DNA from: Entomortierella parvispora
Lineage: Eukaryota > Mortierellomycota > Mortierellomycetes > Mortierellales > Mortierellaceae
NCBI GenBank assembly: GCA_963573315.1
Contig: OY752149.1
Coordinates: forward strand, 496,001 to 560,000
DNA length: 64,000 bases
Direction: 5' to 3'
This document shows, one piece after another, positions 45,087 through 55,253 of the stretch. A program made the translations under genes and the position numbers. The notes under the pieces were generated by a model. That model was given only the letters and a program-made list of their open reading frames with translations. It was not told the DNA's origin and did no database searches. Position 1 is the stretch's first letter. Each line of letters opens with the position of its first letter.

Positions 45087-47263
45087 ATGGAAGCCCAACA
45101 AGAATGCATAGCGCCCCCACAGCGCTCAAAGGTTGAGCTTTGTGACCAAGATTATGCCCAGGATCCGCCTCGCATCCTCTCTAACTATCTCGTCCACGCA
45201 CCAAAACCATTCAACGCCGAGCCGCACTTGCCCTTGCTCGTCAACGCCGGCCTGGTCACTCCCACTGAAGTCTTTTTCAAACGTAACCATGGTCCTATTC
45301 CCGACATCCAACTCGAAGACCATCAGGTATACATCGGTGTCCAACAGCCTGCTCTTTCTGGTGCGGACACGTCTGCTTCCCCCGCTGTAGATTGGAAGGT
45401 CCTTTCGATGCATGACATCATGACCAAGTGGCCCAAGGTTACTGTCACGGCATCCCTCCAGGTACAGACGACGCGGTTGCCGTTTGAGCCGTGTTGCATC
45501 TAAAAAACAAGGATAACTAACACGGAGCCTTCCTTGTATGAACAAGTGTGCCGGTAACCGGAGAGAAGGTCTCGCACAACTCAAGGAAGTCAAGGGCGTC
45601 ATTTGGAAGGCAGGCACTATTTCGAACGTAAGTTGCAGAGGCTTGCGGTATTTTTGTTTGTCCTCCCCCTTTCTCTTGTTCCTTGATGTTAAACATATTC
45701 GGTCTTTCCCCTCGCCTGGTGGAGGAAGGGTGCACAATGACCACAGGTTGGTCCAAAAAAAAAAAAAAAAAAAGGAAATTGACTGTGGTGCGACAAACGT
45801 CAGATGGCGACATAACCTTATTTGACCTCCTGGCTGCTCGCTTTCTCACAGTCAGTCCAATTGTCATGTTTTTGCCTGCTATGGGTGGGCAGGAAGAGAG
45901 GAGGAAGGAGCAGATGGGAAGGGAATACACAGAGCGTTTTCTTGCAGGATAATGCAAGCTTGCTGATCCAATCAAACACCCACCCATCTTCTTGAATCTG
46001 TAGGCTGTCTGGTCTGGTCCTCGTCTGTGTGAAGTCCTCAAGGATGTTGCCGGTGTCCCCGACGATCTTCTTCACCAGATGATTCGCAACTACCATGTGT
46101 CTTTCGAGGCTGACGACTATGTTAAGGAGGATGCTTGCTATGGAAGCTCGATCCCTCTCCGGAAAGCCATGTAAGGGATCTCACCTTGGTGCCTGAACCT
46201 GACGACACAAGAATGTGACCATGGTTCAAACTCTTTTTTCTTCAACAACCTTTAGGGATCCACTTGGCGACGTTATCCTTGCTTACGAGGTAGAACCAAG
46301 AACGTATCGCTACTGTACTTTGCTTTTCCATGATGTGTTTTTTAAATAATTGAACTTCATGCTGGTTTTTAGATGAATGGCGAGACATTGACGAGAGACC
46401 ACGGTTTCCCTCTCCGAGTTATTGTTCCAGGTTATATTGGAGCACGTTCGGTCAAGTTCTTGCAAAAAATTCTCGTTCAACCCGAAGAGTCGACATCGTT
46501 CTTTCAACGCCGTGATTATAAGATTCTACCACCATGGGTAGGTTCCTTTTTTTGAGTTTGCTTTCCTTCTCTGAAAATTGTTCTAGTGTTTGTGTCCCTG
46601 TGACCAGAAACACATTTTGCAACTGACACCACTCAGTTTGATGCCTTCAACCCGAAGAGAGAAAGAACCAAAAAAAAAAAAAAAAAAAAAACTCACACGG
46701 TCGATACTCTGTTTGCATACCGCTCGATGTTTTAGATTGACGGGACCAACGTCGACACTGCTTGGGACTCTACTATTTCGCTTGGAGAGATGAACGTCCA
46801 GTGTGTGATTTGTACCCCAATGGAGAAGGAGGTCATCATGTGCCCAAAACCCATCACTGTCAAGGGATACGCCATCTCAGGCGGCGGACGGGCCATCTAC
46901 AGGGTTGAGCTGTCCGTAGATGGGGGCAAGACTTGGGAGCCTGTGGATAAGATCGATCAGACCCCGGACCCAATCAGCGGCATGTACTGGGCTTGGGCTC
47001 TTTGGGAGAAGAAGGTCCCAAAGATTCTTACAACATCGGAGCTGGTTGTCCGTGCTTGTAAGATTCGTGTTTTCCTTTGCTATTTCATTTCCTTCAAGTC
47101 CAGAGTCCATGTTGTTCTGACATCTCTGCCCTCTTTTTCTTTTTTAGATGATTCGAGTGGAAACATGCAGCCCGAGTTCCCCATCTGGAATTACAGAGGT
47201 GTAATGAACAATGCTTGGTTCCGGGTTAACAATGTTATGCAAATGCCTCAGTCAAACATGTAG
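45087..47263 (+). CDS. Sulfite oxidase (molybdenum cofactor enzyme, no heme domain)
   Basis: Seven exons (45087-45461, 45547-45627, 46004-46170, 46256-46289, 46373-46537, 46736-47057, 47148-47263) give 419 residues. The molybdopterin domain starts [12 protein letters not shown]. The Mo-ligating Cys is the first residue of exon 2 in the conserved LQ/CAGNRR motif. [32 protein letters not shown] and [12 protein letters not shown] are family blocks, and the C-terminal dimerisation domain has [20 protein letters not shown] and WAWALWE. It oxidises sulfite to sulfate. Like plant enzymes it lacks the cytochrome b5 domain, so oxygen may be the acceptor; no SKL-type peroxisomal signal is present (ends PQSNM), so location is uncertain. 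Introns 2 and 5 contain poly(A) runs of 19 and 22. Confidence 0.94.
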
Positions 47264-47670
47264 TTTACGTGTGCATCGAAAATACAGTGCAATCATTCTT
47301 CAAATGCATCGATTTTATTTCATTACAACAAGGTATACAATATTAATAGTTGTTTTTCCTCGAAACGACTGCTTTGTTCCTGAAGCGATATTGAAGACGG
47401 TCAAAAGAAGCTCAGGGCCGAAGAGTGGACTTTGCTTGCATGACTGCAGGTATGAATCGCAAGATTCTTTGGGTCTTGGTGGCGTGCCGTGCCTACAATC
47501 TGTTTTCGCGAATGGGTTGAAGGCAGGCTATTCGAGAGGCAAGGCAGGGCAGGGCAGGGTGTCAAATGAGCCTAAAGAAAGAGGGAAAGAAGTAGGGTGA
47601 ATCAAGTTAGCAACTGCAAAGAAAGGAGACAGAAAAGCGGCGTCAAAGGGCCAATGAACAAAGTAGGGCG
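47264..47670. other. Intergenic region after sulfite oxidase
   Basis: About 400 bp, AT-rich at first (47290-47380), then GGCAGGGCAGGG repeats at 47540-47560. No gene. Confidence 0.5.
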
Positions 47671-48819
47671 GTCATTCCTGCCAGCATAACGGGCACAGGG
47701 CTTCGTTGCCAGGCAAGACCACGCGTAACGGGCATAAAGCTTCGTCGCCATGGGGCCAACAAGGGCCGATGATCCAAGAGGGTGGTCATTCTTGCCAGCG
47801 TAACGGGCAAAGTGCTTCGTCGCCAGGCAAGGCCATGCGTAACGGGCATAGAGCTTCGTCGCCATGGGGCCAATAGGGGCCAATGATCCAAAAAGACAGC
47901 GGTCATTCTTGCCAGCGTAACGGGCACAGGGCTTCGTCGCCAGGCAAGACCACGCGTAACGGGCATAAAGCTTCGTCGCCATGGGGCCAACAAGGGCCGA
48001 TGATCCAAGAGGGCGGTCATTCTCGCCAGCGTAACGGGCACAGGGCTTCGTCGCCAGGCAAGACCATGCGTAACGGGCATAGAGCTTCGTCGCCATGGGG
48101 CCAACAAGGGCCGATGATCCAAGAGGGCGGTCATTCTCGCCAGCGTAACGGGCACAGGGCTTCGTCGCCAGGCAAGACCACGCGTAACGGGCATAAAGCT
48201 TCGTCGCCATGGGGCCAATAGGGGCCAATGATCCAAAAAGACAGCGGTCATTCTTGCCAGCGTAACGGGCAAAGTGCTTCGTCGCCAGGCAAGGCCATGC
48301 GTAACGGGCATAGAGCTTCGTCGCCATGGGGCCAATAGGGGCCAATGATCCAAGAGGGTGGTCATTCTTGCCAGCGTAACGGGCAAAGTGCTTCGTCGCC
48401 AGGCAAGGCCATGCGTAACGGGCATAGAGCTTCGTCGCCATGGGGCCAATAGGGGCCAATGATCCAAGAGGGTGGTCATTCTTGCCAGCGTAACGGGCAA
48501 AGTGCTTCGTCGCCAGGCAAGACCACGCGTAACGGGCATAGAGCTTCGTCGCCATGGGGCCAATAGGGGCCAATGATCCAAAAAGACAGCGGTCATTCTT
48601 GCCAGCGTAACGGGCACAGGGCTTCGTCGCCAGGCAAGACCATGCGTAACGGGCATAGAGCTTCGTCGCCATGGGGCCAACAAGGGCCGATGATCCAAGA
48701 GGGTGGTCATTCCTGCCAGCGTAACGGGCACAGGGCTTCGTCGCCAGGCAAGACCACGCGTAACGGGCATAGAGCTTCGTCGCCATGGGGCCATCAGGGG
48801 CCAATGAACCAAGGGAGGA
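47671..48819. repeat. Minisatellite of ten 114/117 bp units in a 345 bp higher-order pattern
   Basis: Ten tandem units begin (at GTCATTC) at 47671, 47785, 47902, 48016, 48130, 48247, 48361, 48475, 48592 and 48706. Spacings are 114, 117, 114, 114, 117, 114, 114, 117, 114, so the period-three pattern is 345 bp. Each unit has two copies of a CGTAACGGGCA..GCTTCGTCGCCA half-repeat. The 117 bp type carries AAAAAGACAGC in place of AGAGGG(T/C)G. All lengths are multiples of three, so two minus-strand frames stay open for about 390-410 codons and one plus frame for 112. The reading through is a property of the repeat; the peptides (for instance ARYAWSCLATKPCARYAG) match no domain I know, so coding is unproven. 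Confidence 0.95.
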
Positions 48820-48840
48820 CTGCCTTGCAGGTGTTGCAGG

Positions 48841-48948
48841 CAAGGGCTGTCATTCTTGCGGGTGTATCAGGCAGGGCAAGGGCTGTCACTCTTGCAGGTG
48901 TGTCAGGCAAGGCAAGGGCTGTCATTCTTGCAGGTATAGCAGACAAGG
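48841..48948 (+). repeat. 36 bp tandem repeat, three copies
   Basis: Three 36 bp units at 48841, 48877 and 48913, each starting CAAGGGCTGTCA(T/C)TCTTGC. The GTCATTCTTGC core is shared with the neighbouring 114 bp units, so they probably have a common origin. Decayed copies with CGTAACGG cores continue to about 49200. Confidence 0.9.
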
Positions 48949-51060
48949 GCTTCGTCGCTAAAGACCAGGCGTAACGGACAAAGGCCTCGTCGCTGAAAGA
49001 GACCGGGCCGTGGACACCATAAAAAGGCATAAAAAGGCAGCATCCGAGGAGGCAACGAGAAGATCTTGACGGCAAGGGATGGAGAGGTTTTCCTTGCAGG
49101 CGTAACGGGCATAGGTTGCCGTAGAGGTCCAGGCGTAACGGGGAAGGGCTTCGACGCCGAAAGAGACCGGGCTGGTGGACAGCGGGAGAAAGCAGCAGGG
49201 TCCGAGACTCCGAGGGGGCAACCGAGGTCTTGGGGGCAGAGTTCACTGTTATAGGCGTGTCGGATAGAGGCGAGAGGCGGCATGGGCATGACTCAAGTCG
49301 CAGAGGAAGCAACCGAGGTCTTGGCGGCAAGGGATGGTCTCGAGATGCTTGTTTGGGTAACCGGGAGAGGGGATGAAGACAGGGGCCACCGAAAGGGAGG
49401 AGGGAGGGGCGAGGACAGAGGCCGTGGGGCATTCGACATGATAGGCAGAGGAGGAGGAGGAGGAGGAGGGGAAGTGAGTAACTGGAATACACACACGAAG
49501 GAAGCAGGGTGGTTTTGTTTGGCTGGATTTCATATTTCAGTTCAGTATTTACGTACCTTAAAAAACGCGAGCTGTGCTCTTGCATTTGAACGCGTGCGCG
49601 GGGCGGGCTTGGACAGTCCTTTGAGGAGGAGGTGGTGGTGGTGGCAGAGGAGGAGGGGAAGAGGTAGTGGAAAAAGAAGATGAAGGGGAAGAGGTGGTGG
49701 CAGAGGAAGAAGAGGAGGTGGTGGAAGAGGAAGAGGTGGTGGTGGAAGAGGTAGAGGAGGAAGGAAGGGGAAGAGGGGAAGGAGGAAAAGGTGGTTGTGC
49801 CCGAGTCCGAAGGATCTGCGAGCAAAGGAGCAGATTGTGGGTGAAGAACAAGAAAAAGAAGAAAGAGAAAAAACGAAAAAAAAGTGGGAGAGGGCCGGTA
49901 TTTATATGGTCGGAGTGGGCGGCGGGCCTGGTCCAGCGCTCATTTCTCTGCCGTATAAAACCCATGCAAATTTCCGTTATTCTCTCTCTCTTTTCAACAA
50001 TTCCCTTTCACCTTCCACTCCCTTTCCTTCCCTTGTCCCTCCCCCATGCCACCGCTATCTGTCCTTATCCCATCTGATCATCTGCATGAATTCGTTATTG
50101 CCAGCCCATGTTGACTGCTAAGGTCCTCCCGGCGTTCCTTTTTAGGCAAAAACCCTCGGAACCGACATAAAATGTAAGCAACTTCTCTCCTTCGAATCTC
50201 GACCAAGAATGGTCATAGACATGCACGGCGCATGGCAGAATGGGTGCATTCGGGGACGAGGATTCATGCTGCTCATTCGCATTCGCACGCTGACAAGTTG
50301 CATTCCTACGAAAACCGGCTCCTTCAAACTCACACATGAAAAAAAAATGACTCGGGAGAAGGCCTTTGCGCTCGGAGGAACCAATGAGGCGCTTCCAAGC
50401 AGAGGGTTGACCGGCTTCGACAAAAAAAAACCTGACTCGGGACTCAGGCGAGGCTTGGCAGAGAAAAACGTGACCATAGTACGAAGGACAGCATGCTACG
50501 TGCTAGCATGGTGAAGAAAGACGCGTCTCTGCTCGCGTTATCTACGGAAATTTTGAGGCGATTTGACTGGACATCACGCTCTTTTTTTTAGTTCTATATC
50601 TCTGGCATGAGTACGATACATGTGTCCACTACAGGAAAGACGGGAGACAAGGTAGATGACAGCGGGAAGACACCAGGATTTTTTCACTGGGCTAGCCGAT
50701 TCTGCTTTTCATGGAACCAGGAATGAAAGGAAAGAACCTGAAGGACCAGTCTTCAAATGGAACGCGCGGATTTTCTCTGGAGCAGAAATGCACAAATGCA
50801 GAAATTCATTGCAGAAATGCTGAAAGTGGAACTCAATTCAATGAGTGGATGTCACATTCGTGGAACGGATCACACTGATTAGAGATGCGAGACTATGCGG
50901 CACACAGAAATCTTCAGGAACCACAAAAAAGTGGAAATGACAATAGGAAGAACAGTGCATTCGGCCTTTCCATATACTCGGTCAAAGTTTTATTCGCGAG
51001 AAGGTATATACAGAAAGATGTCGTTAAATAAATGACTGTTGCTCATTGCTCATCCTGCTT
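48949..51060. other. Repeat flank, polypurine tract and empty intergenic DNA
   Basis: 48949-49340 holds decayed relatives of the minisatellite unit. 49440-49790 is strongly purine-rich on the plus strand (GAGGAGGAGGTGGTGG-type). A TATAAATA on the minus strand near 49899-49907 could drive a minus transcript, but the ORFs there are low-complexity. 50100-51060 has no feature I can support. Confidence 0.45.
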
Positions 51061-53439
51061 TTAAGGCGTGTTGCCCGGGATCTGGAGCCAGAACTCGTAT
51101 AAGAAGACGGTATCCAGCCAAGTGCAAGGAGCATTCTCCAAATTGCTTGACATGGCACTTTGGACATTCAACTCCAGGATCGGGTTCGTGTTGTCGTAGG
51201 GCAACCAGTTCACGCTCGTTACATCAGGGTTCGTCAATTCCACACCTTGTTGACCAGGCTTAGGGTTCGGGTTGGCAGTCTTGGCAAAGGTTGTGAATCG
51301 GTCAATCACCTGTCTTGAAAACTGAGCATCATCGCCAGTCTGGGAGAATCCAGGGACAGCATCGCCACTACCAAAGACAGGCTGGATATCTGCTGAGTGA
51401 CAAACACGGCCAGTGCTAGAGGAACAGTAACTGGCGCCAACCAGAGGGGTATCACGACCACGGTTGAATCGGAAGTTGTAAGTCTGCTTGGTCTTGGCCA
51501 TCTCGCGACTGAGGTATCGAAGAGGACAGAAGAAGTAGTACTCAGTACCAGCCAGGGTGAACAAATCACGGACCGCGTCGCTGTCGCTCATGTTCAACTG
51601 GAAGTATTGGGAGGCCAAGATCGTTGTTGTTTGCTCAGTAGTGAAGAAGAGCTCCAGGGACTCGGAGACGTTGGAAACTGGGACAGGGTTGGGGAAGTAC
51701 TCCGGCACGAAAAGACCGGCCTCGTCGTGCACAGTGCCCCACATGATGTTGGCCTTCGTGTTGTAAGTGTTGGTCTTCACGAGCTCAGAGAAGTCGCTGG
51801 CGATCAAGACACCATCAATCGTGGGACGCTCGACCAAGGCCCAGGTCGTCCATTTATCGTCAGCCAGGGCATCAGAGTTGGCAGTGGCTTGAGCAGTCAG
51901 CACCTCGTCGACCGTCTTGGACCGTGCGCAAGCGAGATCATCGGTGGCGCATCCCAAAGCCGTCATAAAATAGTTGCCAATTTTGGTAGCAGAGGCAGGA
52001 AGCTTGAATGGAATGTTGATGGGGTCACTCTCTCCAATTACGCTCTCATACAATCCCCAAGCAGTGGGGGCAGAAAGCAAGGCTCGAATGCTGGTGGCAC
52101 CGGCAGACTCGCCAAAGACGGTAACACGGTTGGGATCACCACCGAACGAGGCAATATTATTCTGGACCCACTGAAGAGCAAGGATTTGATCGCGTAGAGC
52201 TTGGTTACCGGGGACGGTGCTGCGATCCCAGGTAGGATCATTCTCCATCCAACCGAGCATTCCGAGACGATAGTTGATGGTGACAACAACGACACCGCCG
52301 CGAGAGACCATATTACCAGGCTCAAAGAGGATGACAGACCCAGAGTAGCTGCAAGATCATTATCGTAAAAAAAAAAAAAACGATGTTAGTCTTCTTGGCT
52401 CTCGTTTGAGCGTCCGGGATGATATCTCAGAAGATATATAACTTACGTTGTGAATCCACCTCCATGGATATAAAACATGACGGGTAGCAAGGTCGCGCCG
52501 GTTCCTTTCAAGCTGGGTGAGTACACGTTCAAGTTGAGGCAATCCTCCATCTCTACAGCTCCGTTCTCCAGGTAGCTCTCGACCAAAGGAATGAAGCCTG
52601 CCGATTGCGCCGTCTGGGGGCAAACACCCTTGTAATCGATGGCGTTCCAGATGCTAGTGAACGGAGCCTTGGCCACAGGAGCAGCGAAGCGCAAATCACC
52701 AACGGGGGCCTCAGCGTATGGGATACCCAAGAACCGGAAGGCGTTCTGATCGCGCCAACCCTGAATCTGACCGATTGGAGAGTCGACAATGACTTGACGG
52801 GAGGTATCGTCAAAGAGAAGGACGCGACGCATCACAGAGTTGAAGCAGACTGTGGGCAAAGTGGTGCTGCAAGGGATCCAGTCCGTGTTTCCTGTTCCCT
52901 TATTAACGGCCAAACAGTTGGACAGTACGCCAGGAACGCCGTTATAAACCCAGAACTGAGTAAAGGCCGAGACCTCAGCCTGAGCGGGTGCATTGTTGTT
53001 CAGGAGAGTTACCAAGTCGGAGGCACCAGCCGTTCCTGGGATGTAGATGTATCCACCTAAAGAGCGATTCCATGGGAAAACAGTTCAGCGAGATCAGCAA
53101 GTGGTGTCAAATAATAAAGAAGGGGACAAGGAGGCAATTCGCATGGTCATGTAGTGCAATTGGGCTCTTACCATCTCCCACTGATGAACAGGCAGTCATT
53201 CCAGTATAGTAGTCTCGAGGCTTCGACAGCAGCACGAAGGCGTTCTTGGCAGTAGACGAATCCACATCGTTCAACAGTAGGAGATGGGCTCCATCCACAT
53301 CGGAGGCGACAGGCGCGGACGCATTCAATCCTCGTTTCTTAAATGACCTCTTGTACGGGGTCGGGGCCGAATCTGCGACTTGTTGAATGGTCACCAGGAG
53401 AATGGCAATAGCCGAAAGTACCGATCGAAGGAGAACCAT
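51061..53439 (-). CDS. Secreted type-B carboxylesterase with N-terminal lectin-like domain (copy 1)
   Basis: Three exons (53439-53172, 53056-52447, 52348-51061), 721 residues. A signal peptide (VLLRSVLSAIAILLVTIQQVADSA) precedes a domain of about 170 residues with four Cys: TACSSVG, NCLAVNK, WIPCSTTLPTVC. The W-x2-C-x7-C ending resembles a C-type lectin fold. The alpha/beta hydrolase follows: IQGWRDQNAFRFLGIPYAEAP, EDCLNLNVYSP, oxyanion hole HGGGF, SRGGVVVVTINYRLG and nucleophile GESAGA. Acid Glu is likely in TVHDEAGLF and catalytic His in RVCHSADIQPVF. Such enzymes hydrolyse esters or lipids outside the cell. Copies 1 and 2 have exactly equal exon lengths. A TATA box lies 130 bp upstream of the ATG. 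Confidence 0.9.
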
Positions 53440-53568
53440 GATTCGTACTATGTTCTTGAGTTCTTCTTGAAAGAAGTGGTAAGGAGAGGTGAAGGAGATG
53501 GGGACCCGAGTGAGAGTGAAGGACAGCACTGAAGAACAACAGAAATACTTGCAGCGAAACGCCGTGGC

Positions 53569-53575
53569 ATTTATA
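53569..53575 (-). promoter_or_regulatory. TATA box of esterase copy 1
   Basis: TATAAAT on the minus strand, about 130 bp upstream of the start at 53439. Confidence 0.55.
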
Positions 53576-55253
53576 GTCGAAGGCCCGAGAGTGACAATGG
53601 TGAGGCAAATAAACGCCCCTCCACAGTCTATCTGATTGCCTTGGTTCTTCTTGGCTCAGAAGAGTAATCGAACTTGTTTACCTTACCCAAGAAAGAAAGG
53701 AAAAGAGTCCAAGCTCCACATACATCAAGCTCGTTCCTCCTTCAACGTCGTCAATCCTGTTTTTTGCCTCTTAGAGGGAACAACGAACGGAGCGAGGAGA
53801 GAAGAGGCGGATGAAGTAGGGGAAAGTGGATGCCGCGCAATGGCTTAAGTTTATTGAATGGCATGTCCATACAAAGGCAAAGGGAGGCACGCGCGAGAGT
53901 GGACAAACGACGTTGGGTGTTGCGGGCATCAACAAACAACGTCGGGTGTGTCTGAGAATGGAGAAGAATAAGCTGGAGCGCAAACAACCGCGACTAAGGT
54001 TGAGGGTGAGGTGAAAAGCTAGGTAGAATAGCAAGGTCGTTGTGTGGTCAGCTCCCTTTCATTATTATTGATTGAATCCCTTGAGTAAGAGGCTCGATCG
54101 GGCCTTTTGAAAAAAGAAAAACAACAACAACAGTCAGGGTTCAATTGGACGGAAACAGAAAAAAACACACATTCCATCAACAACAACTGGGTAGATCCAC
54201 CAATATGGGAGGGTAGCTTTTTGGCATTGCCATTGTCGTTGGCATGTGGGAGGTGCTTGCTCTTGGCGTAGTTAGCTCACTGTCCTGGTGCATGTGGGAA
54301 AAGGTGGCGCGTTCACGCTTGTGGCCCCTTCCTTCTCATAGACCTCTACTAACCCCTCCAGCAGGTGTATCATATCCATGTGAGTTTTCTCGTATTCGAC
54401 GTTGGACCCTTCCGAAGTTCTGGTGTGTGGAGAAAGAAGAAAGATGTGATGCGAACCAACGCTCTCAGGTTGCAGTAAAAGACATTGGTGATCTCTTTTT
54501 TTAATCGGGGTGGAGGCACACGGCTCTCGTAGGGTACAGATTTTCAGCGCAGGAGGGACAAGAGGGGCGAGGATTAGAGCCTACCTTGATCAGACGGCGA
54601 AGATAGAATCATCGTCTTCTACATATCGTCTTTGTCATCGATAAGTCTTTCAGAGAGAAAGGACTTACAAGCTATAACGGAAGAATGATTACAGACGTAT
54701 CTGAGTATGATTTTTCTTGTCTGTTGCGTTTGTTTTGATCGCGATGGCTCCGAGTGTGGTAAGGTATGTGGAGGTGGAGGGGCAAGAAAAAAACATGATC
54801 GGTCTGGTGACCCAAAGCGTTTGTTTTTTTTTGTCGGTCGACGCGAACGTTGTGCATGGTGCGGGGACTAACTGACAACCCTGTTGTTGACATACGTTAT
54901 TGTTTACTCGGCAATTATCACCCACACAAATGCACTCCCGCAGACAACCTCCGCGTCTCAAAGCCCCTGCCCAATTTGTTCTCTCCCTTTCTATCTTCAC
55001 CGACTCGAAGCGGCACAAGTTTTACATTGGCACGGGGACACACAAAGCAGGCAACTGTATCAATCAATAACCCCCTCCCTCCCTCCTCTTTCGCTAACTC
55101 CTTTGGCCGAAGAGCCGATCTTTCACAAGGCAAATCCTGCTAATCTGGCAGGATCCTCTGGCTAAGTTTGTTATCATTTTTAGTGTTTTTATTCTCGATG
55201 GTTGTAGATGGCTAGATACAGAGATACATAGGGAAGTAGGATGCACGTAGAGC
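53576..55253. other. Spacer between esterase copies 1 and 2
   Basis: 1.7 kb with no supported gene. Overlapping ORFs of 60-110 codons lack domains. It should contain upstream regulatory DNA of copy 1 and the 3' end of copy 2. Confidence 0.45.

Noticed and set aside
47602-48843. 413- and 389-codon minus-strand ORFs over the minisatellite as real genes
   Set aside because: Openness in several frames follows from the repeat unit length and lack of stops; no domain, start context or splice evidence supports coding. Kept only as a repeat and as a finding.
47671-48948. CRISPR-like array
   Set aside because: Units are 114-117 bp and almost fully repeated, with no unique spacers, and the genome is eukaryotic.
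49558-50077. Ser/Thr/Pro- or Glu/Val-rich ORFs on both strands
   Set aside because: They are translations of the polypurine tract, low-complexity in each frame.
51397-52197. 266-codon plus-strand ORF inside esterase copy 1
   Set aside because: Antisense shadow of the conserved esterase exon; a similar shadow appears in copy 2.
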